A stretch of DNA of 64,000 bases, taken from Hansschlegelia zhihuaiae (GTDB taxonomy: Bacteria > Pseudomonadota > Alphaproteobacteria > Rhizobiales > Methylopilaceae). Numbering within the stretch: position 1 is the first letter of the stretch; every line of letters begins with the position of its first letter. Under the pieces are notes generated by a model, which was not told the DNA's origin, made no database searches, and worked only from the letters and a program-made list of their open reading frames with translations. Location: assembly GCF_004103825.1 (NCBI RefSeq), contig NZ_RYFI01000006.1, positions 134,743 through 198,742 of the forward strand. Direction: 5' to 3'. Below are positions 17,928 to 27,877 of the stretch, piece after piece. The position numbers and the translations under genes are program-made.

Positions 17928-20118
17928 GCTTCGCGAGCCGCCGCGGCGAGCTGGTCTTCACGGACTTGCCGCGCCCCGAGAGACTCGGATTCGTCATGAA
18001 ATACTGGTGGGCGTTGAACGGCTCCTCGCCCTCGGCCGGCGCGATGCGCCGCGAGTCGCCGTTCGGCAACAGCGTCCAGCTCTGCTGGTTGTCTTTCAGG
18101 TTGGCCACCATGATCTGGTCGAGCACCTGTTCATGCACGGTCGGATTGAGGATCGGCAGCAGCGCCTCGACGCGGCGGTCGAGATTGCGCTGCATGAGGT
18201 CGGCGGACGAGATGTAGACGTGGGCCTGCGGCGAAGGAAGCCCGTGCCCGTTGCCGAAGGCGTAGATCCGGCTGTGCTCGAGGAAGCGACCGACGATCGA
18301 CTTCACCCGGATGTTCTCCGACAGCCCGGGCACGCCCGGCCTCAGCGAGCACATGCCGCGCACCACGAAGTCGATCTGCACGCCCGCCTGCGAGGCCTCG
18401 TAGAGCGCGTCGATCGATTGCGGGTCGATCAGGCTGTTGCACTTGCCCCAGATCGCAGCCGGACGCCCCGCCTTGGCGTGCGCGATCTCCTCGCGGACAT
18501 GCTGCAGGAAGCGCTTGCGCAGCGTATGCGGCGAGGCCGCCATCACCTCGAGCTCGTCCGGCTCGGCGTAGCCGGTGATGAAGTTGAACAGGCGGCCGAC
18601 GTCCCGGCCGATGACGGGATCGGCGGTGAAGAAGGACAGGTCCGTGTAGATGCGCGCCGTGACCGGATGATAATTGCCGGTGCCGACATGGCAGTAGGTG
18701 GTGAGCCCCGCCCCCTCGCGGCGCACAACGAGCGAGAGCTTCGAATGCGTCTTCAGCTCGATGAAGCCGAACACGACCTGCGCGCCGGCCCGCTCGAGGT
18801 CGCGCGACCAGCGGATGTTGGCCTCCTCGTCGAAGCGGGCCTTGAGCTCGACAAGGGCAGTCACCGACTTGCCGGCCTCGGCGGCCTCGGCCAGCGCCCG
18901 CACGATCGGGCTGTCGGACGAGGTCCGATAGAGCGTCTGCTTGATCGCCACCACGTTGGGGTCACGCGCGGCCTGGTACAGGAACTGAACGACCGCGTCG
19001 AAGCTTTCATACGGGTGATGGACGATGAAGTCCTTCTCCCGAATCGCCGCGAAGACGTCGCCCGCATGTTCGCGGATGCGTTCCGGGAAACGCGGATTGT
19101 ACGGCTTGAACTTGAGGTCGGGCCGGTCGATCGAGACGATCTGGCTGAGGTCGCCGAGCGCCAGCACGCCGTCGACCACGAAGACCTCGTCGTCCGCAAC
19201 GTTCAACGCCGCGACCACGAAGGCGCGCAGCTCCGGCGACATGGTGTTCTCGATCTCGAGGCGGATCACCGAGCCACGGCGGCGGCGCTTGAGCGCGCTT
19301 TCGAAGGTGCGGACGAGGTCCTCGGCCTCCTCCTCCACCTCAAGGTCACTGTCCCGGATAACGCGGAACGCAGCCTGCGCGACGACAGCGTAGCCGGGAA
19401 ACAATCGCCCGATGAAGAGGCCGATGATCTGCTCCAGGCTGATGAAGCGGGCGCCCCTGTCGCCGTCGGGCAGCCGCGTGAAGCGTTCGCTCTTGGCCGG
19501 CATGCGGATCAGCGCGTTCAGCGGCCGGCCGTCCGACTGACGGGCGAGCTGGAGCGCGATCGTGAAGCCGAGATTGGGGATGAAGGGAAAGGGATGCGCC
19601 GGGTCGACCGCGAGCGGCGTCAGCACCGGGAAGACATAGTTGAGGAAGTAGTCCTCGAGCCAGACCATCTCCGATTTGGTCAGCTGCGGTCCTTCGACCA
19701 GAAACACCTTGGCGTTGGCGAGCTGATCGCGGAGCTCGAGCCAGCGGATCTGTTGGTCGTGGGCGAGCGAGGAGACCAGTTCGCCGATGCGCGCCAGCTG
19801 TTCGGCCGGCGTCAGCCCGTCGGGGCTGAGCTCGGTGAGGCCGGTCCGGAGCTGACCGCGCAGGCCCGCGACGCGCACCATGAAGAATTCGTCGAGATTG
19901 TTGGCCGAAATCGACAGGAAGCGCAGCTGTTCGAGAACCGGATGGTTGAGGTTCGAAGCCTCCTCCAGCACCCGTCGGTTGAAGCCGATCCAAGAGGCTT
20001 CCCGGTTGACGAAGCGCGACGGATCCCCGGCCGGCAGCGTCGCCTCGGCCGAGGCGGGCGTCTCGAGCTGCGCCTCGGCGATCGCGGCGCGCGGCGGCAC
20101 GCGGACGTTCTCGGTCAT
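17920..20118 (-). CDS. ppk1: Polyphosphate kinase 1
   Basis: Transfers the gamma-phosphate of ATP to growing polyphosphate chains. The 732-residue protein opens with the family N-terminal domain ([38 protein letters not shown]). It has the [17 protein letters not shown] middle region and both histidine motifs of the phospholipase-D-like core, [12 protein letters not shown] and [18 protein letters not shown]. The start at MTENVRVPP precedes a short variable region and fits the family; a longer frame upstream overlaps noncoding sequence. It lies 97 bases downstream of hdaA and overlaps ppx by 8 bases. Confidence 0.96.
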   Translation of the reverse strand: MTENVRVPPRAAIAEAQLETPASAEATLPAGDPSRFVNREASWIGFNRRVLEEASNLNHPVLEQLRFLSISANNLDEFFMVRVAGLRGQLRTGLTELSPDGLTPAEQLARIGELVSSLAHDQQIRWLELRDQLANAKVFLVEGPQLTKSEMVWLEDYFLNYVFPVLTPLAVDPAHPFPFIPNLGFTIALQLARQSDGRPLNALIRMPAKSERFTRLPDGDRGARFISLEQIIGLFIGRLFPGYAVVAQAAFRVIRDSDLEVEEEAEDLVRTFESALKRRRRGSVIRLEIENTMSPELRAFVVAALNVADDEVFVVDGVLALGDLSQIVSIDRPDLKFKPYNPRFPERIREHAGDVFAAIREKDFIVHHPYESFDAVVQFLYQAARDPNVVAIKQTLYRTSSDSPIVRALAEAAEAGKSVTALVELKARFDEEANIRWSRDLERAGAQVVFGFIELKTHSKLSLVVRREGAGLTTYCHVGTGNYHPVTARIYTDLSFFTADPVIGRDVGRLFNFITGYAEPDELEVMAASPHTLRKRFLQHVREEIAHAKAGRPAAIWGKCNSLIDPQSIDALYEASQAGVQIDFVVRGMCSLRPGVPGLSENIRVKSIVGRFLEHSRIYAFGNGHGLPSPQAHVYISSADLMQRNLDRRVEALLPILNPTVHEQVLDQIMVANLKDNQQSWTLLPNGDSRRIAPAEGEEPFNAHQYFMTNPSLSGRGKSVKTSSPRRLAKRG

Positions 20119-20215
20119 CTCATCGCTCCCGTGGTCGACAGGCGGCCGGACCGGGCGCCTGCGTCGTGGCGCGCGCTGGATACGACGGTCATATGACGGC
20201 TTCGCTACGTCGGTC

Positions 20216-20896
20216 TCAGTCACCCTCAGCCTCCATCCGCGCAAGAACGTCCGCCGCGAGCCCGCGCCCGACCGCTCTGCCCCGCGCCAGCGACTCTCGG
20301 TCAAGCTCGGCGACCAGCGACCGGATCGCGCCGAGCGAGCGCTCGGCGCGGCGCGCCAGGAACTCCACCACCCCGGTCTCGACGCGCAACTGCCTGTCGT
20401 CAAGCAGCTTCACGAGCACCGCCGTCACGGTCGCCTCATCGGGCGGATCGAGCCTCGCGACCGGCAAGGCGCGCAGGCGGGAGGCAAGGTCCGGAAGCCT
20501 GGGCCAGAGCAGCGTCGGCGTCGTCCGAGCGGCGAGCAGCAGAAAGCCGCGGCGCTCGCGCATGGCGTTCAGCAGGTGGAAGAGCGTCGTCTCATCGGCG
20601 CGGTCGCCATCGTCGAGGAAGACGAACGGCTCGTCCGAGCCCAGCGTCGCCGCAAGAGCGTCGTCGACGTCGCGCGCCCCATGCGCGCCGACCTGGCGCC
20701 GCCAGATCGCGCCGAGATGGCTCTTGCCCGACCCTTCCGGTCCGACCAGCAGGAGAATGCGGTCCGGCCAGTTCGGCCAGCCCGTCGTCAGGCGGTGGGC
20801 GCCCGCGTTGTGCAACGCCACGAGGAAGTCCTCGGCGCCGAAGCGCGTCTCGACCGGCAGGTCGAGCGGGAACTGGCGCGGCGCCTCCCGCGGCAT
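20216..20896 (-). CDS. hdaA: HdaA, DnaA-related regulator of replication initiation
   Basis: HdaA binds the DNA polymerase sliding clamp and promotes hydrolysis of DnaA-bound ATP, preventing over-initiation. The 226-residue AAA+ protein carries a clamp-binding hexapeptide QFPLDL at residues 8-13, Walker [10 protein letters not shown] at 52-60 and a Walker B-like FVFLDDGD. It lacks the DNA-binding domain IV of DnaA. It begins 2 bases after perM ends, and ppk1 follows, so replication control and polyphosphate synthesis share a transcript here. This neighbourhood is common in the order. Confidence 0.93.
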   Translation of the reverse strand: MPREAPRQFPLDLPVETRFGAEDFLVALHNAGAHRLTTGWPNWPDRILLLVGPEGSGKSHLGAIWRRQVGAHGARDVDDALAATLGSDEPFVFLDDGDRADETTLFHLLNAMRERRGFLLLAARTTPTLLWPRLPDLASRLRALPVARLDPPDEATVTAVLVKLLDDRQLRVETGVVEFLARRAERSLGAIRSLVAELDRESLARGRAVGRGLAADVLARMEAEGD

Positions 20897-20898
20897 GC

Positions 20899-22074
20899 TC
20901 AGACGCCCGGGCCAGACAGTTTCGCGGCGGGCGGAGCGATCTTCGGCTCCGAGGCGTCGCCGCGCAGCGGGGCCGCGCCCTCCGGGCCTCCGGGCAGCAC
21001 CGGCGGCTCGTCCGTCTCCTCGCCGGTGTAAAGCGGGCTCTCGCGGTAGCGCTCGACCGCGAAGCGCGCCAGCACGCCGACCGCCGCCGCAACCGGCACG
21101 GCGACCAGCAGGCCCACGAAGCCGAACAGATAGCCGAACGCCACCAGCGCGAACATCAGCCAGACCGGATGCAGCCCGACCGAGCGCCCGACCAGCCGCG
21201 GCTGCAGGATGTTGCCTTCGACAAACTGCCCGCCGACGAAGATCGCGAGCACGACCGCGACCATCGTCCAGTCCGGCCAGAACTGGACGATCGCGACCCC
21301 GACGGAGACGAGCAGCCCGGTGATCGAGCCGACATAGGGGATGAAGCCGATGAGCCCGGCGCCAAGGCCGATGACGAGGCCGAAATTCAGCCCGACGATC
21401 GACAGCGCGATCGCATAGAAAGTCCCGAGGATCAGGCAGACCAGCGCCTGCCCGCGCACGAAGCCCGCGATGCTGAGGTCGATCTCATGGGCGAGACGGC
21501 GGATCGTCTGCTTGTGGCGGAGCGGCGCGCAGTCGTCGATCGCCGCGACCATCCGGTCCCAGTCGATCAGCATGTAGAACGCGACCACGGGCGCGAGCAC
21601 CAGCAGGCTCAGCACCGAGGCGAGCGCCTGGCCGCCGGTCCAAACCGAGGCGAGGAAGCTGGTCAGCCAGCTCACGCCCTGGCTCACGACCTGCCCGAAC
21701 GACGACTTGATCTGGCCCATGCCCTGGCCGAGCAGCCGTTCGACCCACTCCTTGTTCTGCGCGGCGACCAGTTCCTGGAGCTTCGCGACCGTCTCGGGCA
21801 GCCTTTCGATGAAGTTCGCGAGCTGGCCGCCGAGCACCGGGACGATCAGCACGATCAGCAGGACCATGATGAGGACCGAGGAGGCCAGGATCACGACCGT
21901 GGCCAGGACGCGGGACAGGCCGACGCGCTCCAGCCGGTCGGCGAGCGGATCGAGCAGATAGGCAAGCGCCAGCCCCGCCACGAAGGGCAGCAGAATGCCC
22001 GAGAACAGATAGAGGAAGTAACCGAGCGCCAGGAGGGCGCCGAGCCAGAACAGGGCCTGGCGTTGCAGCGTCAT
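20899..22074 (-). CDS. perM: AI-2E/PerM-family membrane transporter
   Basis: A 391-residue integral membrane protein with about eight hydrophobic segments and the family pattern: an N-terminal helix pair (FLYLFSGILLPFVAGLALAYLLDP), a long amphipathic stretch around residues 85-140, and the conserved GLGAGLIGFIPYVGSITG motif. Family members export AI-2 or exchange ions; the substrate cannot be deduced. The C-terminal 45 residues are Pro/Gly-rich and probably cytoplasmic. It lies between the CDP-alcohol phosphatidyltransferase gene (35 bases upstream) and hdaA (2 bases downstream). Confidence 0.9.
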   Translation of the reverse strand: MTLQRQALFWLGALLALGYFLYLFSGILLPFVAGLALAYLLDPLADRLERVGLSRVLATVVILASSVLIMVLLIVLIVPVLGGQLANFIERLPETVAKLQELVAAQNKEWVERLLGQGMGQIKSSFGQVVSQGVSWLTSFLASVWTGGQALASVLSLLVLAPVVAFYMLIDWDRMVAAIDDCAPLRHKQTIRRLAHEIDLSIAGFVRGQALVCLILGTFYAIALSIVGLNFGLVIGLGAGLIGFIPYVGSITGLLVSVGVAIVQFWPDWTMVAVVLAIFVGGQFVEGNILQPRLVGRSVGLHPVWLMFALVAFGYLFGFVGLLVAVPVAAAVGVLARFAVERYRESPLYTGEETDEPPVLPGGPEGAAPLRGDASEPKIAPPAAKLSGPGV

Positions 22075-22109
22075 AGCCCGGGCTCCCTCGGTATCCCGCG
22101 CATTCGCCT

Positions 22110-22637
22110 TCAGGCCATGTGCCGGATGAAGGCTGCGAGATAGGCGCCCGCCGACGCGAGCGTCAAGGCGCCGACCAGATAGGCTCCGATCTCTTCGACA
22201 GTATGAAGATCGAGCGCGAAGCCGCTCGAGGCCAGCACCGCGCCCGCGAACAGGATCTGCGCCAAGGTGTTGAGTTTGCTGATCTTCAGCGGCTCGATCG
22301 GAACCGGCCTGTCGATCAGCCAGGTCAGGATCACCGCGCCGATAATGACGAGGTCGCGGGACACGACAGCGATCGCCAGCGCGCGTGGGATCTCCTCGTA
22401 GATCGCGAGCGTCACATAGATCGAGACCAGAAGCGCCTTGTCGGCGATCGGGTCGAGATAGGCGCCGAGTTCGGTGCGCTGGTCGAAGGCGCGGGCGAGC
22501 GCGCCGTCCAGCCCATCGGTCACGGCCGCGAGCGAGAACAGCCAGAAGGCCGCGAGATGCTCCCCGCTGGCGATCAGCCAGACGACGAGGGGAACGGCGA
22601 AGATCCGGCCGATGGTCAACAGGTTCGGCAGGTTCAC
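22110..22637 (-). CDS. CDP-alcohol phosphatidyltransferase (PgsA-like)
   Basis: Membrane enzyme that moves a phosphatidyl group from CDP-diacylglycerol to an alcohol. The diagnostic motif DG(x2)AR(x8)G(x3)D(x3)D is complete at DGALARAFDQRTELGAYLDPIADK. I placed the start at a GTG codon (VNLPNLLTIGR) because GGAGGA sits 5 bases upstream and this is the normal N-terminus of the family; the upstream frame lacks support. At 175 residues it resembles phosphatidylglycerophosphate synthase, but Rhizobiales carry several such genes, so the acceptor alcohol is uncertain. It heads the leftward run to ppx. Confidence 0.88.
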   Translation of the reverse strand: MNLPNLLTIGRIFAVPLVVWLIASGEHLAAFWLFSLAAVTDGLDGALARAFDQRTELGAYLDPIADKALLVSIYVTLAIYEEIPRALAIAVVSRDLVIIGAVILTWLIDRPVPIEPLKISKLNTLAQILFAGAVLASSGFALDLHTVEEIGAYLVGALTLASAGAYLAAFIRHMA

Positions 22638-22789
22638 GCTGGTCCTCCGGAGGCGCCGCCTTGCGTCGCCGGCTATGAGATAATCACCGGCCGGCGCCCT
22701 GGAAAGCGCGACCTCCGGGGGATTTCGCGCCGGTTGCGCGCGTTTCCGCGCCGGTCTAAGGGGGCGCGAGCTTTCCACACGAGGCGGAC

Positions 22790-23872
22790 ATGGCCGGAGA
22801 CGATGTGACTGCAGCCGGCCTGACCTATGCCGATGCGGGCGTCGACATCGACGCCGGCAACGCGCTTGTCGAGCGCCTGAAGGCGCTGGTGCGCGCGACC
22901 CGCAGACCCGGCGCCGACGCCGAGATCGGCGGCTTCGGGGGCCTGTTCGACCTCAAGGCCGCGGGCTACGCCGACCCGATCCTCGTCGCCGCCAATGACG
23001 GCGTCGGCACCAAGCTCAAGATCGCGATCGAGACCGGCATCCACGACACGGTCGGCGTCGACCTCGTGGCGATGTCCGTCAACGACGTCGTCGTGCAGGG
23101 CGCCGAGCCCCTGCTGTTCCTTGACTATTTCGCCTGCGGCAAGCTCGCCGGCGACACCGCCTATGAGGTGGTGAAGGGCATCGCCACGGGCTGCATGGAG
23201 GCCGGTTGCGCGCTGGTCGGCGGCGAGACCGCCGAGATGCCGGGCATGTATCCGGACGGCGACTATGACCTTGCGGGCTTCGCGGTCGGCGCCGCCGAGC
23301 GCGGCCGCCTGTTGCCGCGCCGCGACGTGAAGGCCGGGGACGTGCTGCTGGCGCTCGCATCTTCGGGCGTCCACTCGAACGGCTTCTCGCTCGTGCGGCG
23401 GATCGTGGCTCGCTCGGGACTTAGGCTCGACGGCCCCTGCCCCTTCTCCGCCGACCAGACGCTCGGCCGCGCGCTGCTGCAGCCGACCAGAATTTATGTC
23501 CGCCCGCTGCTCGCGGCGCTGAAGGCCGGCCGCGACGTCAAGGCGCTCGCCCACATCACCGGCGGTGGTCTGCCCGACAACCTGCCGCGCGTCTTGCCGG
23601 ACGGGCTCGGCGCCGCGATCGACCTGTCGGCCATCACGCCGCCCCCGGTCTTCGGCTGGCTGGCGCAGGCCGGCGGCGTCGAGGAGGCGGAGATGCTGCG
23701 CGCCTTCAACTGCGGGGTCGGGATGGTGGCGGTCGCAGGCGCAGCTGACGCCGACCGCGTCGCCGAAATGCTGAGCGGCGAAGGCGAGACGGTGACGCGC
23801 ATCGGCGAGATCACGCCGATCTCCGCCGCCGACGACCCGGTGCGCTTCTCCGGGCGGCTCGCCTTCGCATGA
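22790..23872 (+). CDS. purM: Phosphoribosylformylglycinamidine cyclo-ligase (AIR synthase)
   Basis: Fifth step of purine synthesis: ATP-dependent closure of FGAM to aminoimidazole ribotide. The 360-residue protein has the PurM-fold signatures [68 protein letters not shown] and [11 protein letters not shown]. It is divergent from the CDP-alcohol phosphatidyltransferase gene (152-base gap) and overlaps purN by four bases (ATGA), so the two are coupled. Confidence 0.97.
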   Translation: MAGDDVTAAGLTYADAGVDIDAGNALVERLKALVRATRRPGADAEIGGFGGLFDLKAAGYADPILVAANDGVGTKLKIAIETGIHDTVGVDLVAMSVNDVVVQGAEPLLFLDYFACGKLAGDTAYEVVKGIATGCMEAGCALVGGETAEMPGMYPDGDYDLAGFAVGAAERGRLLPRRDVKAGDVLLALASSGVHSNGFSLVRRIVARSGLRLDGPCPFSADQTLGRALLQPTRIYVRPLLAALKAGRDVKALAHITGGGLPDNLPRVLPDGLGAAIDLSAITPPPVFGWLAQAGGVEEAEMLRAFNCGVGMVAVAGAADADRVAEMLSGEGETVTRIGEITPISAADDPVRFSGRLAFA

Positions 23873-24516
23873 GCCGGAGCCGCGTCGCGATCCTGGTCTC
23901 GGGCCGCGGCTCCAACATGGCGGCGCTGATCGACGCCGCCGCGGAGCCCAGCTTTCCGGCCGAGATCATCGGCGTCATTTCGAACCGGCCTTCTGCGGGC
24001 GCGCTCGCCATCGCGGAGCGTGCGGGCGTCGCGACTACGGTCGTCGACCACAAGGCCTTTCCGTCCCGCGAGGCGTTCGACGACGCCCTCCACGCCGAAC
24101 TCGTGCGGCTCGCACCCGACGTCGTCTGCTTCGCGGGCTTCATGCGGCTGTTGACGGCAGGCTTCATCGAACGTTGGGAGGGCCGGATGCTGAACATCCA
24201 CCCTGCTTTGCTGCCGAGCTTCAAGGGGCTCGACACGCACGCCCGCGCGCTCGAGGCGGGCGTCAAGCTCCATGGCTGCACGGTGCATCTCGTCACCGCC
24301 GAGATGGATGCGGGGCCGATCGTCGCCCAGGCGGCGGCGCCGGTGCTCGACGGCGACGACGAGCCGACGCTCGCCGCCCGCGTTCTCGCGCTGGAGCACA
24401 GGCTCTACCCGCGCGCCCTCGCGATGTGGGCGCGCGGCGAGGCGCGGCTTGCCGGCGGCCGGGTGCGGACCGATGGTCGGGACGGCGAGCCGCCGGCGGC
24501 GCTGATCTGGCCCTGA
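23869..24516 (+). CDS. purN: Phosphoribosylglycinamide formyltransferase
   Basis: Third step of purine synthesis: formyl transfer from 10-formyl-tetrahydrofolate to GAR. The 215-residue product has the nucleotide-binding N-terminus [18 protein letters not shown] and the catalytic motif [20 protein letters not shown] with the catalytic His. A later conserved Asp lies in [13 protein letters not shown]. The ATG overlaps the purM stop. The C-terminal part from about residue 185 is variable. Confidence 0.97.
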   Translation: MSRSRVAILVSGRGSNMAALIDAAAEPSFPAEIIGVISNRPSAGALAIAERAGVATTVVDHKAFPSREAFDDALHAELVRLAPDVVCFAGFMRLLTAGFIERWEGRMLNIHPALLPSFKGLDTHARALEAGVKLHGCTVHLVTAEMDAGPIVAQAAAPVLDGDDEPTLAARVLALEHRLYPRALAMWARGEARLAGGRVRTDGRDGEPPAALIWP

Positions 24517-24539
24517 CGCGGCCGGACGTCATGCCTCCG

Positions 24540-24818
24540 TCAGTTGCAAGGCTTCGGCGTGACGTGCTCGATCATGTTGCCGGAGGCGTCGAGCGTCGTG
24601 GTGACGGTCTCGCCGCAATTGACCGGCCCCCACTCGCGCGGCTTATCCCGGTCGGGGTTCGCGCCGAGCGGGACGGTGACGCCTAGGCCCTTGTCGAGTT
24701 CGCCGGGATTATCGCCGGCGTCGACGCCCGCCGGGTCGAGTCTGTCCCGCGCCACGGCGGGAAGAGCGGCAAGCGACGCGACCAGCGCGAGCAGAAGAAC
24801 GCCGTTCCGAACAACCAT
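24540..24818 (-). CDS. Small periplasmic protein of unknown function
   Basis: A 92-residue product beginning MVVRNGVLLLALVASLAALPAVA, a convincing signal peptide with a likely cut after PAVA. The mature part is acidic and short, with one cysteine in GPVNCGETVTTTLDASGN and another in the last residues (KPCN), which could form a disulfide. I do not recognise a family. The upstream extension of the open frame lacks a ribosome-binding site and was left out. It is convergent with purN. Confidence 0.65.
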   Translation of the reverse strand: MVVRNGVLLLALVASLAALPAVARDRLDPAGVDAGDNPGELDKGLGVTVPLGANPDRDKPREWGPVNCGETVTTTLDASGNMIEHVTPKPCN

Positions 24819-24935
24819 GACAAATCCCCCGTAGCCGACGCAGCGTAAGGCGCGATCTTCGACGCGAAGGTGCCCCTCGAAGACGCCCTCCGTCGGGCGA
24901 AGCGCCGGCTCCCAGCCTATCACGACCGCGCAACG

Positions 24936-24962
24936 AAAAAGGGCGCGGCGTTCGCCGCGCCC
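24936..24962 (-). terminator. Intrinsic terminator downstream of the first TerC gene
   Basis: On the minus strand GGGCGCGG and CCGCGCCC pair around a short loop and are followed by TTTTT. It lies 22 bases beyond the stop codon of the TerC gene at 24985. Confidence 0.8.
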
Positions 24963-24984
24963 TCCCGACCCTGTCGCGACGTCC

Positions 24985-25752
24985 TCACGACGCGTCGCGG
25001 ATCGTGCCCTCGACGGTCGCGTGTTTCCGACGCTTCAGGACGAAGGCGATCGCGATCACGATCGCCGCGCCCAGCGCCGCCGCCGCGTAATGCAGCCAGC
25101 CGACAGCCGTGAACTGACCCTGGGTCTCCGGATCGGCCATCACATAGGCCGGGTCGAAGCTCTGCAACCAGCCGATGACGAGCACGTCGTCCACGATCAT
25201 CTCGCCGGCGATCCAGCCGAGCAGCGCAGCGCCGAGCCAGATCAGGAACGGATATTTCTGCAGAATCGCCGACAGCAGCGTGGAGCCGGCGATGATCAGG
25301 GGAATGGTCAGCAGCAGGCCGAAGATGAAGAGCTCCGGATGGCCCTTCGCGGCGGCCGCGATGGCCACGACATTGTCGAGGCTCATCACCGCGTCGGCGA
25401 TCGCGATGGTGCGGACCGCGCCCCAGAGGTTCTCGCTGGCCGCGACGTCCTCGTGCTCTTCTTGCTCGTCGGTGGCGAGCTTGACCGCGATCCAGAACAG
25501 CAGGAGGCCGCCGGCGATCTTCAGGAACGGCACGCCGAGCAGGAAGGTGATGAAGAAGGCGAAGATGATGCGCAGGCCGACCGCGGCGCCGGCGCCGAGC
25601 AGGATGCCCACCTTGCGCTGGTCCTGCGGCAGCTTGCGGCAGGCCAGCGCGATGACGACGGCGTTGTCGCCCGACAGCAGCAGATCGATCCAGATGATCT
25701 GCATCAGCGAAACCCAGAAGGCCGGCTGATCGAAAGCGAAGCTGAATTCCAT
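24985..25752 (-). CDS. TerC-family integral membrane protein (YjbE-like), copy 1
   Basis: A 255-residue membrane protein with seven or more helices and the two acidic membrane motifs typical of TerC proteins, WIDLLLSGDNAVVIALACRKLP near the N-terminus and ADAVMSLDNVVAIAAAAKG in the middle. The charged loop DEQEEHED lies between them. Relatives are implicated in manganese or other metal export and metalation of exported enzymes; the substrate here is unknown. It ends at an intrinsic terminator and follows a second TerC gene by 72 bases. No manganese (yybP-ykoY) riboswitch was recognised upstream. Confidence 0.9.
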   Translation of the reverse strand: MEFSFAFDQPAFWVSLMQIIWIDLLLSGDNAVVIALACRKLPQDQRKVGILLGAGAAVGLRIIFAFFITFLLGVPFLKIAGGLLLFWIAVKLATDEQEEHEDVAASENLWGAVRTIAIADAVMSLDNVVAIAAAAKGHPELFIFGLLLTIPLIIAGSTLLSAILQKYPFLIWLGAALLGWIAGEMIVDDVLVIGWLQSFDPAYVMADPETQGQFTAVGWLHYAAAALGAAIVIAIAFVLKRRKHATVEGTIRDAS

Positions 25753-25824
25753 GCCGTCCTCCGAAGCGCCGGCGCGTCGTCGCGGCGCGTCAACGATCTA
25801 GGGCGATGTCTCTGACGGACGAAC

Positions 25825-26526
25825 TCAGCCCGCCGGATGCTCCACCTTGTCCCGGACCCGCATTCGTCGCATCAGCCAGCCGATGAGCACCACGGCGACC
25901 GCAAGCGTGATCGCGGCTGTGGTCTCCCAGCTGTGGACGTACTCGCCGCCGAAGCGGTCCTCGAGCGCCCGATCGGACACCAGCATCTCGCCGGCCACAT
26001 AGCCGAGCAGCGCCGCGCCGGCCCAGATGATGAGCGGGAACCTGTCCATTATGGCGAGAATCACGGCGCTGCCCGCGACGATCATCGGAACCGAGATCAC
26101 AAGTCCGAGAATGAGCAACCCGAAGTGGTCGCCCGCGACGCCCGCGATCGCGATCACATTGTCGAGGCTCATCACCACGTCGGCGATCGCGATGGTCATG
26201 ATGGCCCGCCAGAGGCTCTCATGGCTCTTCACGCCGTGCTCGTCCTCGGCGCCCTGAGGGCCCACGAGGTCGACGGCGATGTAGAGCAGCGCGAGAGCGC
26301 CCAGAATCTTCAAGTATGGCACGCCCAGAAGGCGCACGATGATCAGCGTGAAGAGCACGCGCAGCCCGATGGCGACGCCCGCCCCCGCCACCATGCCGAC
26401 CGTGCGCTGGCGCGCCGGCAGCGACCGGCAGGCCATCGCGATGACGACCGCGTTGTCGCCGGACAGCAGCGCGTTGATCCAGATGATTTCACCGAGCGCA
26501 AGCCACTCGGCCGACCCAAAGCCCAT
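25825..26526 (-). CDS. TerC-family integral membrane protein, copy 2
   Basis: A 233-residue paralogue of the neighbour at 24985, with the same pair of motifs (INALLSGDNAVVIAMACRSLP and ADVVMSLDNVIAIAGVAGDHF) and the same order of helices. The start MGFGSAEW is preceded by GGGAGG; the longer frame upstream is low in coding character. The two copies have clearly diverged (loop GPQGAEDEHGVKSHES here), so this is an old tandem duplication rather than an assembly repeat. Function is presumed metal ion transport as for other TerC proteins. Confidence 0.88.
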   Translation of the reverse strand: MGFGSAEWLALGEIIWINALLSGDNAVVIAMACRSLPARQRTVGMVAGAGVAIGLRVLFTLIIVRLLGVPYLKILGALALLYIAVDLVGPQGAEDEHGVKSHESLWRAIMTIAIADVVMSLDNVIAIAGVAGDHFGLLILGLVISVPMIVAGSAVILAIMDRFPLIIWAGAALLGYVAGEMLVSDRALEDRFGGEYVHSWETTAAITLAVAVVLIGWLMRRMRVRDKVEHPAG

Positions 26527-26696
26527 GGCTCGCGCCTCCCGCTTCCCCCTCCGAGGAGCGACGCTTGGCTCCCGTCGGGAAGCGCGCGTCGTCAATTTTC
26601 TGGAGCGCGCGGCCCTCGGTTCAACCGCGCGCATGAGACGGAGCGGAGGCGCCGCATCGGCACCGCCCGCCAGCCATGTCGCCACGGCCGGCGCTT

Positions 26697-26711
26697 GGTA
26701 TCATGTATACC
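26697..26711. promoter_or_regulatory. Possible operator palindrome GGTATCATGTATACC
   Basis: Five-base arms GGTAT/ATACC around a five-base spacer, in the otherwise featureless 225-base gap upstream of the second TerC gene. The shape resembles GntR-type operators, and minus-strand TTGCTT and CATGAT hexamers overlap it as a weak promoter. Function is a guess. Confidence 0.25.
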
Positions 26712-26751
26712 GGATGTCACAAAGCAATTTGAGCGGCGACGCCCAGGGTGA

Positions 26752-27174
26752 TCAGCCGACGATCTCTTCCTCTTTGAAGAAATAGGCGATCTCTTGCTTG
26801 GCGGTCTCCGGAGCGTCCGAACCATGCACCGAATTCGCCTCGATCGATTCGGCGAAATCCTTGCGGATCGTGCCGGCGGCGGCGTTGGCCGGGTTGGTCG
26901 CGCCCATCACCTCGCGGTTCTTGGCGATCGCGTCCTCGCCTTCCAGCACCTGCACCACGACCGGGCCGGAGGTCATGAAGGTCACGAGGTCGGAGAAGAA
27001 CGGCCGTTCCTTGTGGACGGCGTAGAACCCCTCGGCCTGCTCCTTGGTCATGTGGATGCGCTTCTGCGCGATCACCCGGAGACCGGCGGCCTCGAGATAG
27101 GACAGCACCTTGCCCGTAATGTTGCGGCGGGTCGCGTCCGGCTTGATGATGGAGAAGGTGCGCTCGATGGCCAT
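26752..27174 (-). CDS. ndk: Nucleoside diphosphate kinase
   Basis: Balances nucleoside triphosphate pools by phosphate transfer through a phosphohistidine. The product is 140 residues, the normal length, beginning [21 protein letters not shown]. It has [23 protein letters not shown] in the middle and the phosphorylated His117 in [10 protein letters not shown]. The start was set at the family N-terminus; the longer open frame upstream is noise. It is divergent from the DinB-fold gene. Confidence 0.97.
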   Translation of the reverse strand: MAIERTFSIIKPDATRRNITGKVLSYLEAAGLRVIAQKRIHMTKEQAEGFYAVHKERPFFSDLVTFMTSGPVVVQVLEGEDAIAKNREVMGATNPANAAAGTIRKDFAESIEANSVHGSDAPETAKQEIAYFFKEEEIVG

Positions 27175-27345
27175 GGGATGGCGGATCCTGTGGTTTTGCG
27201 CGGGCGCTCGATCGACGCCGGCACGCTCTGGAATTGCGGAAAGCGGGCGGCTTATAGCGCGGCCCCGAGGACCGGGAAAGGTCGCCCCTCGCGACGCCGT
27301 CGCGTCCCGGGCGATCGGCTGGCCGTCAGCGAGGAGGAGGCGCCT

Positions 27346-27858
27346 GTGCCAGGCCGATGGACGACGTTCGCGGGCTACAACGCCTGGGCCAACGCCCGCC
27401 TCTACGCCGCGGCTCGCGCGCTGCCGCCGGAGCGTCTCCACGAGGACGCCGGCGCTTTCTTCGGCTCGCTCCTCGCGACGCTGAACCATCTCCTGGTCGC
27501 CGACCGGATCTGGATGAGACGCTTCACCGGCGGAGGCGACGCCCCTGCACGGCTCGACGCGATCCTCCATGACGACCTCCACACGCTCTCCGCGGCGCGC
27601 ATCGCCGAGGACAGGCGGATTTCGGACTGGGTCGCGTCGCTGTCGGACGACGATCTGGCAGGCGTCCTGCGCTACCGGCGGATCACTGCGCCGGACGACA
27701 TCGGGCAGCCCCTCGTCGAGGCGCTCGCGCATTTCTTCAACCACCAGACCCATCACCGCGGCCAGGCGCATGCGCTGGTCACGCGGTTTGGCGGACGGAA
27801 GGCCGGACCGGTCCTCGACCTGCTCGTCTTTCAGAAGGAGGCGGTCGCGGCGCGATGA
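27346..27858 (+). CDS. DinB-family four-helix metal-binding protein
   Basis: The 170-residue product begins at a GTG codon preceded by GAGGAGG at good spacing ([20 protein letters not shown]). The DinB/YfiT fold is marked by YNAWAN at the N-terminus, His48 in [12 protein letters not shown] and the [12 protein letters not shown] motif with His133 and His137, giving a likely three-His metal site. Members include thiol S-transferases and damage-inducible proteins of unknown activity; nothing here points to a substrate. It is convergent with the transglutaminase-like gene. Confidence 0.85.
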   Translation: MPGRWTTFAGYNAWANARLYAAARALPPERLHEDAGAFFGSLLATLNHLLVADRIWMRRFTGGGDAPARLDAILHDDLHTLSAARIAEDRRISDWVASLSDDDLAGVLRYRRITAPDDIGQPLVEALAHFFNHQTHHRGQAHALVTRFGGRKAGPVLDLLVFQKEAVAAR

Positions 27859-27877
27859 GCGCCGCGGCCGGTCCGGA

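Noticed and set aside
25753-25824. Possible manganese (yybP-ykoY) riboswitch before TerC copy 1
   Set aside because: The 72-base gap between the two TerC genes is too short and has none of the conserved loop bases.
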